DNA of 64,000 bases. Source: Noviherbaspirillum malthae. GTDB lineage: Bacteria; Pseudomonadota; Gammaproteobacteria; Burkholderiales; Burkholderiaceae_D. Positions 19,653 through 29,946 of this stretch are shown here, in pieces. The first letter of the stretch is position 1. Each line of letters opens with the position of its first letter. The position numbers were made by a program, and so were the translations under genes. The stretch covers positions 1-64,000 of the forward strand of contig NZ_JACYXF010000031.1 in NCBI RefSeq assembly GCF_015352985.1, in the 5' to 3' direction. The notes under the pieces were generated by a model. It saw only the letters and a program-made list of their open reading frames with translations, was not told the origin of the DNA and did no database searches.

Positions 19653-19952
19653 TTCATATGCTCCTACAAGCTTGCTGAAGACATTGGTTTGACGAACTAA
19701 TGCGATTCGTTTTTGTCATACAAATGAGCATCGTCCTCGTCGGGCACGACGACAGGCCTGCATCCTTGATGGATACATCATCATTTGAACGTCGACTACC
19801 AGACGTCAACTACCGCGACCGTACCACCAGACGGTCTATGAGCGGACGCATGCATCGATCCCAGGCAGAAGCAGGACATGCCCTATTAAGGATTGCTTTG
19901 CGCGGCGGTCGTGTCCTAGACCATTAGTATCCCGCCATGAAGTTCAAACAGG
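19653..19952. other. galU-bcsA spacer
   Basis: A 300-base gap between galU and bcsA without a convincing gene. The length leaves room for a separate bcsA promoter. No terminator hairpin with T-tract was seen downstream of galU. Confidence 0.4.
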
Positions 19953-20858
19953 TCAAACGGCTTTTTGTACCAGCGTAGGGCGTTGGTCGCTTAGCGGCAA
20001 ATTTGCGAGGAAACTGTGAAAATGCTCTGCGATCGCCGGATGCTTCAAGCCGAACTGCACGCTTGCTTCCATATATCCGGTTTTACAGCCGCAGTCGTAA
20101 CGGATACCGCTGAATTCGTGTGCAATGACCGGATACTGGCGCAGCATTGCTGCAATGCCGTCGGTAAGCTGGATCTCCCCTCCCGTGCCTTTGGGGATTG
20201 TATTGAGGTATTCAAATATGGCTGGCGACAGTACATATCGTCCTACAACGCCAAGACTTGACGGCGCATATTCCGGTGCTGGTTTCTCGACAATTTGGCT
20301 AATCAGATGCGAGCGCATTCCCTTCCATACCGGACCTACAATACCGTATTGCCGGGTTTGGGCGAGTGGAATATGCTGGACCGCGATAACGCTGGAACGC
20401 GTTCTTTCATACTGTTCCACTAATTGCCCGATAGCCGGCACTTCTGCATCAATCAAGTCATCGGCCAGGATAACCGCGAACGGTTCGTCACCGATCAACG
20501 GCTTGGCACACAGCACTGCATGACCAAGTCCAAGCATGTCGCACTGTCGCACATACGAGTAATGCAGGTTCTTGGGCAAAAGGCCTTGGACTTCTTTGAG
20601 CAAACTGTACTTGCCTTGGAATGCCAGCTCCGACTCTAATTCATAAGCCTTATCGAAGTGATCTTCAATTGTGCGCTTATTGCGGCCCGTTACGAAGATC
20701 ATTTCCGTAATACCTGCTGCGGCGGCTTCTTCGACGGCATACTGAATCAGCGGCTTGTCTACGATCGGAAGCATCTCTTTGGGAGACGCCTTAGTAATGG
20801 GAAGGAACCGGGTTCCGAACCCTGCTACTGGAAATACTGCCTTACGCACTAGAGTCAT
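19953..20858 (-). CDS. galU: UTP-glucose-1-phosphate uridylyltransferase
   Basis: A 301-residue nucleotidyltransferase with the GalU signature [33 protein letters not shown], and the substrate residues in VILADDLID and IVEKPAPE. It makes UDP-glucose from UTP and glucose-1-phosphate, the direct precursor for BcsA. AAGGAG lies six bases before ATG 20858; a frame extending to 20945 has no support. Its location upstream of bcsA on the same strand suggests a dedicated copy for cellulose. Confidence 0.93.
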   Translation of the reverse strand: MTLVRKAVFPVAGFGTRFLPITKASPKEMLPIVDKPLIQYAVEEAAAAGITEMIFVTGRNKRTIEDHFDKAYELESELAFQGKYSLLKEVQGLLPKNLHYSYVRQCDMLGLGHAVLCAKPLIGDEPFAVILADDLIDAEVPAIGQLVEQYERTRSSVIAVQHIPLAQTRQYGIVGPVWKGMRSHLISQIVEKPAPEYAPSSLGVVGRYVLSPAIFEYLNTIPKGTGGEIQLTDGIAAMLRQYPVIAHEFSGIRYDCGCKTGYMEASVQFGLKHPAIAEHFHSFLANLPLSDQRPTLVQKAV

Positions 20859-21520
20859 ACCGTACTCCTTCAATAGGTTAAGCGAAAGCTTCGACCGCTG
20901 TCTCCGGAGGTTTTTATATTTCCGACTCATTACGCCCCGTGTCACTCGCGATGACTAGCGACGCGGTATACGCCGTGGTGCGTACGTATTTGTTAATGCA
21001 TGAAGCGTGCCGATGTCGAAATTTACTGGGCTACAAATAATCGCGTTACGGTAAATCACAATGCGGTGGCGGGGTTGCCCGCATGACGCGCACGCTACAG
21101 GGTGGGACTACTCGACCGGTGCGAAGACTGGTGACTTACTCTGACCTCGGCCCCGTAATGCATTAGTCTGGGTGTCACCTTACCGACCCTATGATGGCGA
21201 ACGTTGCGATGCATCAGAAGGCATCAAGTCCACTACGTATTTCTTTTTAGTGACTTACAATCAATGATTAAGGCCTAGTTCTTTCTCTCTCGCATGCTAG
21301 AAAGCAGAGCACCGCGCACTCTCTTGGCAATTGACGAACTATTTATGTGCGACCGGCAGTTACATAAATCAATAAAAATCCTTTTATGAAGAAGATGGTC
21401 CGATGTTGTCGCTTCATTAGCAGAACGTGACGAACTCTGGCTCAAAGGCCGCGAAGTTTTACAGCACAGGTACGGTTAATGCTCAGAAAGCGGAATTCAC
21501 CTTTTTTGAAGGAGCCGACG
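20859..21520. other. Divergent regulatory region, galU / ParS-like gene
   Basis: About 660 bases between the galU start and the small plus-strand gene. No gene or recognised riboswitch was found. It should hold the promoter of the galU-bcs series and possibly c-di-GMP-linked regulatory sites, but no binding motif can be claimed. Confidence 0.4.
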
Positions 21521-21721
21521 ATGCCGACAACGGAACAGATAAAACCGCTATACCATGACCTCATATTCCAACACGCCCTCGAATTGCTATGTAGTGAACA
21601 AGCGGCCCAAGATTGGCTGCATGCGCGGCAGAGTCATCTTGGCAATCGGCGCCCTGTCGACTTGTTGAACACGGCGGAAGGGATGCGCTGCGTACGTGCT
21701 GCGTTGAACGGCATACTTTGA
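21521..21721 (+). CDS. MbcA/ParS-type antitoxin domain protein (orphan)
   Basis: A 66-residue protein starting at ATG 21521 (AAGGAG upstream). It matches the DUF2384 toxin-binding region of Xre-MbcA-ParS antitoxins: HALELLCSEQAAQDWLHARQ, then GNRRPVDLLNTAEGMRCV and a terminal ALNGIL. The N-terminal DNA-binding Xre part is absent and no RES-domain toxin is adjacent. It could be an antitoxin remnant or a stand-alone regulator. It is upstream of the GH6 gene on the same strand. Confidence 0.6.
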   Translation: MPTTEQIKPLYHDLIFQHALELLCSEQAAQDWLHARQSHLGNRRPVDLLNTAEGMRCVRAALNGIL

Positions 21722-21852
21722 TATAGCGAGTTACTATCCCAACGTGCTTTGGCCCGCTTCAATACAGTAAATATGGCGGTTTAACTATATAACATTTAGA
21801 TACATTGCATAAGCGGAACATTTCCTGAACGCACTAGTCCGAGAGGAGCTTG

Positions 21853-23838
21853 GTGGACTGGCTGCCAAGCTGTTTGTTTAGGAAATTCAAATTGGTATCG
21901 ACAACACGACGGGCTTTTTCAGTCACGACGCTTACCGGCGTTTGTGCTGCAGCGGTATTGCTATCGGCATGCGGTGGCAGCACCGATAAGAACAACAACG
22001 GCATAGAGACTTCCGCGACTGAAGCCTCGGTCAAGCTCGCTGCGACGACGACCGTCAGCAGCGGCAGCACTCCTTCCAGCAGTTCGGCTTCCGGTTCCGG
22101 CGCCGAGCAAATGGTGCAGCTCTTTTACGACGGGTTTCAGCCTTACTCTGTCTTCAATAACGGGCAATGGGAGGTCGCGAACTGGGCTCTTGGTGCACCG
22201 TTCGGCTGCCGATGGAGTCCGGACAAGGTCTGGAACAGCGGCACCGGCTTGGCGCTCAATTTCGATCAAGCCTCCGGAAAATGCGGAGAAGTTCGCACAT
22301 GGAAGTCGTGGCAGTACGGCTCGTTCACCGCAAATATGGTGCCTGCCAATGTACCTGGCTCAGTCACTTCGTTCTTCCTCTATAGCGGCCAGTCCGGGAC
22401 CAGCTCGCATTACCAAATCAATTTTGAGTTCATTGGTGGTACTTCGCGCATCAGAACCAATTACTGGGTAGCGGGGAAAGCCAATCCGCTTGAGATTGAT
22501 CTGAACAAGCATGGCATCAATCCTTACTCGAAAAAGCGCAATTACACCGTTGAGTGGAAAGCCGACACCATTACCTGGTATGTCAACGGTGATGCGGGCG
22601 AATGGATTGCGTTGCGTCGCGTCAATGTAACGATGCAGCAGCCGATGCGGCTGATGCTGAACGCCTGGTATGGGAATAACCAGGGGGATGCGCTTCTCTA
22701 CCCTGGCCGCTACAGCGGCGCGACGGGTACTGCACAATTCGGTTACGTCTGGATTGGACAACCGACGTCCGGTAACGGAACGTCCACCAGCACACCGAAC
22801 CCAGCACCTGCACCAAGCCCTTCGCCGGCCCCTGCGCCAATTATCTCTCCGCTACCATCGCCCGTGCCGGCGCCTTCATCGGCACCAACGCCGAGTCCTT
22901 CACCCGCCCCGACGCCTGCTCCAACCCCAGCACCTGTGGCCACTAGTCCAGCAAGCGTATCTGGCTATCCGTTCGCCAACCAGCGTCTATACGTAGATAC
23001 AAGTTCGCAAGCAGCACAACTGGTCAGCAATGGTGGAGGTGGTTATTCAGTCGACATACTCAAGCGCATTTCGACGCGTCCGACATCCCTTTGGCTGGGG
23101 AATTGGAACAGCAACGTCTATGCGGACGTTTATAACTATAGTAGCCGTGCCCGTGCCGATGGCAGCATGCCCATTTTCACCATTTATAACATTCCACAAC
23201 GTGACTGCGGCAGCTATTCTGCAGGCGGCACGTCGGCATCAACTTACCCAGGTTGGGTCGAACAAGTTGCACTGGCGATTGGCAGCACCAGGGCAGCTGT
23301 CATTCTTGAGCCGGACGCACTGTCGCAGATCAACCAGTCGGGCTGTCTAACGGAGGCGCAGAAGACAGAGCGTTATCAATTGCTTAAGGGGGCTGTTGCG
23401 ACGCTGCGCAAGGCGGCGCCGAATACTGCCATCTATATCGACGCTGGTAATCCGCAATGGATTCCCGCCGCCACGATGGCACAAAATCTCAACAATGCCG
23501 GGATCGCATCTGCGGATGGCTTCGCGCTCAACGTATCAAACTTCATTAGCACGTCTGCGAATGTGTCGTATGGTACGCAAATCTCCGGTATGGTTGGAGG
23601 AAAGCATTTTGTCATCGACACTAGCCGCAATGGCAACGGTCCAACAGTGGATTATCAGTGGTGCAATCCTTTGGGTCGAGCTCTTGGACCAGTACCTACC
23701 GGGTTTTCCAGCGGCCTGGTGGATGCCTATCTCTGGATCAAGCGGGCCGGTGAATCGGACGGAACGTGTAATGGTGGACCTGCGGCCGGCCAGTTCTGGC
23801 CGCAATATGCTTATGATCTAGCACTTCGCGCGAACTAA
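21853..23838 (+). CDS. Lipoprotein with GH16-like domain and GH6 cellulase
   Basis: A roughly 660-residue surface lipoprotein. The lipobox LLSAC is near residue 40. A GH16/lichenase-like jelly-roll follows (about 85-300), then a Pro/Ala/Ser linker (about 305-365), and a GH6 domain (about 370-661). GH6 motifs are complete: PQRDCGSYS, ILEPDAL (acid Asp), IDTSRNGNG, CNPLGRALG, and WIKRAGESDGTCNGG. In the GH16-like domain the usual E-I-D-x-E active site reads Q-I-N-F-E, so the nucleophile is missing. Start is uncertain: GTG 21853 follows AGGAG, while TTG 21892 would give a more typical 26-residue lipoprotein signal. It likely cleaves cellulose at the cell surface, complementing bcsZ. Confidence 0.85.
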   Translation: MDWLPSCLFRKFKLVSTTRRAFSVTTLTGVCAAAVLLSACGGSTDKNNNGIETSATEASVKLAATTTVSSGSTPSSSSASGSGAEQMVQLFYDGFQPYSVFNNGQWEVANWALGAPFGCRWSPDKVWNSGTGLALNFDQASGKCGEVRTWKSWQYGSFTANMVPANVPGSVTSFFLYSGQSGTSSHYQINFEFIGGTSRIRTNYWVAGKANPLEIDLNKHGINPYSKKRNYTVEWKADTITWYVNGDAGEWIALRRVNVTMQQPMRLMLNAWYGNNQGDALLYPGRYSGATGTAQFGYVWIGQPTSGNGTSTSTPNPAPAPSPSPAPAPIISPLPSPVPAPSSAPTPSPSPAPTPAPTPAPVATSPASVSGYPFANQRLYVDTSSQAAQLVSNGGGGYSVDILKRISTRPTSLWLGNWNSNVYADVYNYSSRARADGSMPIFTIYNIPQRDCGSYSAGGTSASTYPGWVEQVALAIGSTRAAVILEPDALSQINQSGCLTEAQKTERYQLLKGAVATLRKAAPNTAIYIDAGNPQWIPAATMAQNLNNAGIASADGFALNVSNFISTSANVSYGTQISGMVGGKHFVIDTSRNGNGPTVDYQWCNPLGRALGPVPTGFSSGLVDAYLWIKRAGESDGTCNGGPAAGQFWPQYAYDLALRAN

Positions 23839-24470
23839 AGACCATAAGCTATCCCACACCGCTTCCTTTGGTATCCCCTCCGCTGTTTGCTTTACGCTTT
23901 CAGCGGAGTACGACTCGTCACCCCTGTTGACCTTACCGGCATCGCCAATTCATGTGCTTCGGCCTTACTCCTAAAAGAGCAACACTGCGAAAAGTTGCCA
24001 TCAGTAGCCGTAAAAATCCATCTCGAAGCTCAATGTCCGACATTCTTGCCATAGTTTCAAAAGTCTGCATTCGCAGAAAAATTGCAATGCGGTTAGGGTT
24101 CTGCTCAACCTCCAATTTGCTAGGGATTAGACGTTTCCGTATAGAGATGTGAAGTCTAGGCAAAGCCTTACCTTCTCTGCGCTCTCTAAAACCGGCTTCA
24201 ATCCGCCGAAGTAACAGTGACCCGTCCTTACTAATATTCACGGCCATGACGCGTTGCCACGACCCGTTGCAGTAGCAACGCGTCTCCACCTCGACTCAGC
24301 CATTCCGGATGGAAAAGAATAGGGGGTGAAATTCATATGAAACGCACGACGAAAGTGCATTTTATAATTTTTTCGGCGGTTTCCATGCTGGCAAGGATAT
24401 TGCTAGAAGGAAATAAAGAACACCCGTGCGCTAATACTGAGATAGTCCGGCCCTCGTAAGGAGTCGTAAG
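23839..24470. other. Intergenic region with a 10-bp inverted repeat
   Basis: About 630 bases between the GH6 gene and the MCP gene. A minus-strand frame at 23933-24289 has no ribosome site and no recognised family. Two dyads occur: CTCCGCTG/CAGCGGAG at 23878-23908, just after the GH6 stop, and GACGCGTTGC/GCAACGCGTC at 24248-24284. The first may help end transcription, although no T-tract follows. Confidence 0.4.
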
Positions 24471-26153
24471 ATGTTTAAACACGTAACGATCAAGTTCCGA
24501 TTGGTTGGGGTCATTGCCTTTCTTTCGCTGCAATTAATTGTCGGCGGAATGATTGGTATTCTTAGCCTTGGCAGTGCCAACAACTCGATACAAGAAATTT
24601 ATGATCATCGCCTGGTCTCCTTAGGCAGACTTGATCAAATCATTCGACTCATAAATCAAAATGAGTTGGCCATCGCAAAGGCACTCACGGGTGAACAAAG
24701 TACTCTGGAGCAAGCGCTTGCTGAAGTTGAGAAGCGTCGCCAGCACATTGACAATACTTGGAATACCTACCTCTCCGGCATCTTAACGTCAGAAGAAAAA
24801 AAGCTGGCATTGGAGTTTACCGAGGCTCGCAACAAATATGTCGTCGAAGGAGTGTCGCCCGCTATGGAGGCACTGAAGGTGCTTGACACACAATCGGGAG
24901 TTGCTGCCGTACATGGCCCGATGAATGCCCTCTTCCTTCCGGTGCGTGAAAAAATGAACGCTCTGATCAATTTGCAATTGGACGAGGCGAAGGCCAAGTA
25001 TGCTAAATCTCAGGAAATCTACTATTGGGTAAGGAATGGTTGCATTGCCGGCGTTACATTGGGACTCGTGATCGCCTTTTTTGTCGGCTGGTGGCTGGTC
25101 CACGCCATAACACTTCCATTGCAAGGCGCAATAAAGATTGCGTCTGCTGTCGCAAGCGGCGATTTAACCCAAAGTATTGAGGTCAAATCGAATGACGAAA
25201 CTGGGCGCTTGATGGAAGCGTTGAAAGATATGAATAGCAGCCTTGTTCGTATCGTAGGACAAGTTCGTCTTGGCACAGACGCTATTGCAACAGGATCGAT
25301 AGAAATCGCAAAGGGAAATCAGGATCTCTCTGCAAGAACCGAGCAACAGGCTAGTTCCTTGGAAGAGACAGCATCCTCGCTGGAAGAACTGACCTCTACG
25401 GTCAAACAAAACGCCGAGAACGCACAGGAGGCAAACGTGTTGGCTCAATCCGCTTCCAAAGTGGCCGATATGGGCGGCCAAGTTATCTCTCATGTCGTTT
25501 CGACCATGGGTTCCATCAGTGACTCTTCGAAGAAGATCGCCAACATTATTTCTGTGATCGACGGTATCGCCTTCCAGACCAACATTCTTGCACTTAATGC
25601 AGCGGTTGAAGCGGCACGCGCTGGGGAGCAAGGACGTGGCTTCGCCGTTGTCGCCGCTGAAGTTCGTTCGCTGGCGCAACGCTCTTCGGCTGCAGCCAAG
25701 GAGATCAAAGAGCTAATTGAGAATTCCGTAAACCACGTAGATGCAGGTACCAAGTTGGTAAACGAAGCTGGAATGACAATGCGAGAGGTAATGACGAGCA
25801 TTCAACGCGTAACCAACATAATGAGCGAGATTGCATCCGCCAGCTCTGAACAAACTGCAGGCATTGAGCAGATCAATCAAGCGGTAAGCCAAATGGATCG
25901 GATGACCCAACAAAATGCAGCATTGGTCGAGCAAGCTGCCGCAGCAGCGGAGCAAATGCGGGACCAAGCGGAAGGCGTTTCGCAAACAGTGCGCATGTTC
26001 AGAGTCGACACACGACAGACCGCTGTACCTGCCATGAACGGCGTAGCTGCATCATTGCCACGTCGAATTTCGACTGATGCAGAGGACGCTGGCAGAACGA
26101 ATCCGTCTTCGACGACACCTCAAGTTTTACTATCGCTTAGCAAAGGCGGTTAG
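24471..26153 (+). CDS. Methyl-accepting chemotaxis protein
   Basis: A 560-residue Tar-like receptor. It has an N-terminal transmembrane helix (about 11-33), a four-helix-bundle periplasmic sensor, a second transmembrane helix (about 188-210), HAMP, and a cytoplasmic signalling domain with the conserved hairpin tip ([20 protein letters not shown]) that binds CheA/CheW. No C-terminal CheR-docking pentapeptide is seen. The ligand is unknown. A CheW gene follows 220 bases downstream, suggesting a dedicated signalling unit. Confidence 0.92.
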   Translation: MFKHVTIKFRLVGVIAFLSLQLIVGGMIGILSLGSANNSIQEIYDHRLVSLGRLDQIIRLINQNELAIAKALTGEQSTLEQALAEVEKRRQHIDNTWNTYLSGILTSEEKKLALEFTEARNKYVVEGVSPAMEALKVLDTQSGVAAVHGPMNALFLPVREKMNALINLQLDEAKAKYAKSQEIYYWVRNGCIAGVTLGLVIAFFVGWWLVHAITLPLQGAIKIASAVASGDLTQSIEVKSNDETGRLMEALKDMNSSLVRIVGQVRLGTDAIATGSIEIAKGNQDLSARTEQQASSLEETASSLEELTSTVKQNAENAQEANVLAQSASKVADMGGQVISHVVSTMGSISDSSKKIANIISVIDGIAFQTNILALNAAVEAARAGEQGRGFAVVAAEVRSLAQRSSAAAKEIKELIENSVNHVDAGTKLVNEAGMTMREVMTSIQRVTNIMSEIASASSEQTAGIEQINQAVSQMDRMTQQNAALVEQAAAAAEQMRDQAEGVSQTVRMFRVDTRQTAVPAMNGVAASLPRRISTDAEDAGRTNPSSTTPQVLLSLSKGG

Positions 26154-26376
26154 AGCCAATAACGGCAGACCTATCTGGGTTGAAGCCAGCTTTGCGAAAT
26201 TGTGCGCTGGAGGCCAACCGCTCTATCGAAACCGGAGCCTTAAGTAACGTCGGCAATGAAGGATCTTATCGATCCACAAGTTCTCACGACTGAAAGCGGA
26301 TTAACTAGGATACTGCACTGCTTTGCATGGGAACTGCAATACATCCGTACGGGACAGTTAATACAAGGAGATACAA

Positions 26377-26853
26377 ATGGACACAAGTACTCATATACCT
26401 TGGACTGTGGACATGAATGAGACAAGTAAGAATTCGTATGATCTCTTGATTTTTGAAATTGGCGACGACCATTTCGGCATTGATATCCGGAGTGTTCAAG
26501 AACTGTGCAACTACAGTTGCCTCACGCGCCTTGTCGAGGATAGCAGGTTGATCGAAGGCGTGGCATCCAGGAATGGAGCCATCATGCCGATGGTAGACTT
26601 TCGCAAGTATTTTCGCTCCGGCGTATTACTATACGATGATCTAACGTCGGTAATTATTGTCCGCGTCCGCGACCGATCTATCTGTCTGATCGTTGACCGC
26701 GTGTTAGCAACCACCAGTCTGACGAGCACACAAGTAGAAGACATTTCAGAAAGCGGCGCACCGTTCCATCTTGACGGTTTAGTCGGTATGGCCCCATGGG
26801 GCGGTAGGCAATTTTTCCTTCTGGATTTGAATAAAGTGTTGTCCGTCCCTTGA
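26377..26853 (+). CDS. CheW-domain adaptor protein
   Basis: A 158-residue CheW-like protein that bridges receptors and CheA. It has the opening FEIGDDHFGIDIRSVQEL, the central block GAIMPMVDFRKYF, and SVIIVRVRDRSICLIVDRV. An AAGGAG site lies seven bases before the ATG. It is downstream of an MCP gene on the same strand, and no CheA is present in the window. Confidence 0.88.
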   Translation: MDTSTHIPWTVDMNETSKNSYDLLIFEIGDDHFGIDIRSVQELCNYSCLTRLVEDSRLIEGVASRNGAIMPMVDFRKYFRSGVLLYDDLTSVIIVRVRDRSICLIVDRVLATTSLTSTQVEDISESGAPFHLDGLVGMAPWGGRQFFLLDLNKVLSVP

Positions 26854-27197
26854 GCCGATCACAATATATCTGGAACAGGATTTGAACAAGTGCACGAAGG
26901 GGTGGAAAGCATAAAAGGAAGTACTTAAAAGCCCGAGCGTGGAAAGACGAATTGGGCAATCGGTCAGAATAACTAAGTCTGAACAACTATAAATCAAGTA
27001 ACGCGCACAATGCCCCATTTGTGGACCAGAGCGCGGCGGCTGTCCAGGCGCTACCGGGCCAAGCGCAGAGGATAATTCAACGCGTCGGCGCAACTTCGAG
27101 CCGACGGTTCCTCCGCCTGTTGTGACCATTGCCTGAAATAACGTCGATCCCTATTTATGAAGATAGAACCTTGAGGTTATTGAGCCCTCATCTAATT
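26854..27197. other. Intergenic, no feature recognised
   Basis: About 340 bases between cheW and a small minus-strand gene. Minus-strand frames overlapping cheW are shadows. Nothing else was recognised. Confidence 0.35.
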
Positions 27198-27383
27198 CTA
27201 GTCTGGCCGTAGGGAGCGCAGGGTGTACGCGATCTTTCGTTTTTCTCTCCGATCTTTTCCGCTTCGCCGGTCTGGTTTTGCAGGTCGTACCTCGTCGTCT
27301 TGAAGTGCAAGGTTTGAATAAGGTGTCGTCTGCCAGTTCAATAACTGAGTAACCCGTCGGTCACGTCCACTACGCTGTTCCAT
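27198..27383 (-). CDS. Small basic protein with repeated RRSGxDRR motif
   Basis: A 61-residue, strongly basic protein with two related motifs, RSGRDRR near the N-terminus and DRRSGKDRRE near the C-terminus. GGGAGA lies eight bases before the ATG. Short proteins with this motif occur near c-di-GMP and signalling genes, but I know no function. It is divergent from the GGDEF-EAL gene. Confidence 0.45.
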   Translation of the reverse strand: MEQRSGRDRRVTQLLNWQTTPYSNLALQDDEVRPAKPDRRSGKDRREKRKIAYTLRSLRPD

Positions 27384-27689
27384 AAATTTTCTCCCAAGCC
27401 GTCAATCAGTGAGTCATCAAAAACGGATTGACCTGCGCCCCCATGCTTTCAGACGCATCCTTCTCTATGTTGCGGTGCATCAAAGCAGAGTGACATGTTG
27501 ATGCCGGCAGGTAAATATGCAAAATCTGGCTGATGATTATTCCAGTTTGCATACAGCTGGATCGTTGGTGAAACAGCCTTCCGATCAAACTGCTGACTGT
27601 CGCGCCGACTGACTTTGATTACTGGCAAGATTTTTGCTGTATCAGCATGGCTATTCCATAAAAGCTGTAGTTGGACCAAATGCACCACG

Positions 27690-29675
27690 ATGTCGCACGT
27701 TCGCACTATGCGATCCCATATTACTGTCCACGCTCACATGTCGATCAACAGATACCCAGTTGAATCCCTAATACCGAATCTCGCGCCAAAGTCGGAATTT
27801 GGAATACGTGAGCAATTCAGTTTCAAATTTTCTGAGCTTTTGGTCAGCTCTTATGGATTTGACGATACGATTACAAAGATCATTGAACTCGTCTGCCGGA
27901 CCTTTGGGTGGGAATGGGGAGCGTACTGGGCGCCCGACCATGGCTTTTCAGATCGACTGGTCTGCCGCCATTATTGGCATTCCTTCAATAATGATCTCTC
28001 GACATTCGCAATAGAGAGTACGCGAATTTCCATTCCGGCGCATCAAGGTTTTGTCGGCAGAATCTGGGGAAATAACTCCTCAGCGTGGATCGAAGACATG
28101 GGTGACGACTATGCCTTCTTGCGTAGGCAAGGAGCAAAAGCCTGCGGGCTCATGTGCGGATACGCCTTGCCCGTCTCCTATACCGCCCCTGATGGAGGGC
28201 AGAACAGACTGGGTGTGCTTGAGTTTTACAGCGTGGTTAAACGGCAGCAGGATGCACAGTTGCCGACGGTTGCCAATGCAGTTGGCGTCTTGGTAGCACT
28301 CACTGTTAGACGCATTGAGCAGGAGGAAGCGATGCGTCGCATGGCGCAAATCGACGACCTAACCGGCCTTGTCAACCGCGCCTACTTCAGGGAACTATTC
28401 GATGAAGCCTGCCGTAAGGCCGCTGATTCCCAGAGTGAACTGGCGGTACTCTATATCGATCTTGACCGCTTCAAGCCTATCAACGACGCATTTGGCCATG
28501 ATGCTGGCAATGTAGTTTTACGTGAATTCGGCGCGCGACTGCGTCGCCTGGCAGGTTCAAATGTAACGGCTCGTTTAGGCGGTGACGAATTTTGTTTGCT
28601 TGTTACCGCGACAGTGAGTGAGCAGACGTTACGTGGCTTGGCGGAATCAGTGCTCAAAGCCGCGCATGACCCCTTCCACTTTCTTGGTATTGAACTCGTC
28701 GTATCTGCTAGCGTCGGAATCAGCAGGTATCCGACTGATGGCCTCCGTCCGGAGGAACTGCTTCGCAAGGCTGACGAAGCGATGTATGAGTGCAAGCGAC
28801 ATCAGCGCAACGGATTTAAATTCCACGCGCTCCACATGGAAACCACTGGCAAATTAGCAGAGAATAAGTTGAATGAACCGATGCAGTTTGCCGTACTACT
28901 CCGGCAAGCGTTGCTCAAGAATGAGCTCTTTCTACAATACCAACCTATTATTGATCTCGAAACCGGGAATATTGCCGCTGCCGAAGCTTTAGTGCGCTGG
29001 CGGCTGCCAACAGGCGAAGTCGTAATGCCGGACAGATTCATTCCGGTGGCGGAAAAGGAAGGAATTGTGAATGCTATTGACCGTTGGGTGTTCCGTCGTG
29101 CATGTGCCGATCTTGCTCAGATTGTTGAGGCTGGCCTGCCAGAATTTCGCCTTCACGTCAATATGGCGGCGTCCAATTTCTCAGATACAGGAGTATGCGA
29201 AGAACTGATGTCGATTGCCAAGGCATTTGGCATAGCGCCGTCCCAACTTTGCCTGGAACTGACCGAACGTACCATCATGGAACACGAACAAAGTACACTC
29301 GTGACGATGCAAGCGTTAAGTGTCGCCGGGTTCAATATTAGTCTAGACGACTTCGGGGTCGGCTACTCCTCAATGGCCAGGCTCAGCCAGCTACCGGTAC
29401 GCTCGTTCAAAATTGATCGTTCGTTCGTCAACGGTTTACCGGATAATCAGCGTCATGCTTCTATTGTAAAGAGCTTGTTGTTACTGGCTGAAGATCTTCA
29501 GATTTCTGCAGTGGCAGAAGGTGTGGAATCGTTAGTTCAACTCAACTGGATAAGTAAAACGGGCGTACGGTATGTCCAGGGTTTCTATTGCGGTCATCCA
29601 TGTGAAATGAATAGGTTCATGTCTAAGCTTCATGATCAAGCGCACTTGACCATGCCGTGCGCAGGCATTGCATAG
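27690..29675 (+). CDS. GAF-GGDEF-EAL cyclic di-GMP enzyme
   Basis: A cytoplasmic protein of about 660 residues with an N-terminal GAF sensor (about 30-200), a GGDEF domain with intact RLGGDEF, and an EAL domain with EALVRW, ELTE, DDFGVGYSS, FKIDRSFV and AEGVE. Both domains look catalytically competent. The inhibitory I-site (RxxD, five residues before GGDEF) is not present: the corresponding residues are AGSN. The start is uncertain; candidates are TTG 27615, ATG 27690, ATG 27708 and ATG 27738, none with a strong ribosome site. It is a plausible partner of the PilZ domain of BcsA. Confidence 0.88.
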   Translation: MSHVRTMRSHITVHAHMSINRYPVESLIPNLAPKSEFGIREQFSFKFSELLVSSYGFDDTITKIIELVCRTFGWEWGAYWAPDHGFSDRLVCRHYWHSFNNDLSTFAIESTRISIPAHQGFVGRIWGNNSSAWIEDMGDDYAFLRRQGAKACGLMCGYALPVSYTAPDGGQNRLGVLEFYSVVKRQQDAQLPTVANAVGVLVALTVRRIEQEEAMRRMAQIDDLTGLVNRAYFRELFDEACRKAADSQSELAVLYIDLDRFKPINDAFGHDAGNVVLREFGARLRRLAGSNVTARLGGDEFCLLVTATVSEQTLRGLAESVLKAAHDPFHFLGIELVVSASVGISRYPTDGLRPEELLRKADEAMYECKRHQRNGFKFHALHMETTGKLAENKLNEPMQFAVLLRQALLKNELFLQYQPIIDLETGNIAAAEALVRWRLPTGEVVMPDRFIPVAEKEGIVNAIDRWVFRRACADLAQIVEAGLPEFRLHVNMAASNFSDTGVCEELMSIAKAFGIAPSQLCLELTERTIMEHEQSTLVTMQALSVAGFNISLDDFGVGYSSMARLSQLPVRSFKIDRSFVNGLPDNQRHASIVKSLLLLAEDLQISAVAEGVESLVQLNWISKTGVRYVQGFYCGHPCEMNRFMSKLHDQAHLTMPCAGIA

Positions 29676-29946
29676 AATGCAAGAAATGGTGGCGAAACAC
29701 AAGCCTATCAAGAGCAGGTATCATTCGCGCCGGGGAATCAAAAGCCAACCTCTCAACGATGAGTGGAAAGAGCACTTTAGTACACGCCTACCCGGCAAAA
29801 ACGCATCACTCCAATACCCTTGGTGGCTGATGTAAGCAGGTGCAACGCCGTGCCTGAACGACTGAAATAATCCCTGCACAATCGGCTTGGCAACCAGATT
29901 TGGAAAGCCTGCCGATGTTCAGCCAATACATTTCAGGGTAACTGTC

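Noticed and set aside
23933-24289. 118-residue minus-strand frame between GH6 and MCP genes
   Set aside because: No ribosome site, and composition looks like noncoding sequence; some real coding possibility remains but is too weak to call.
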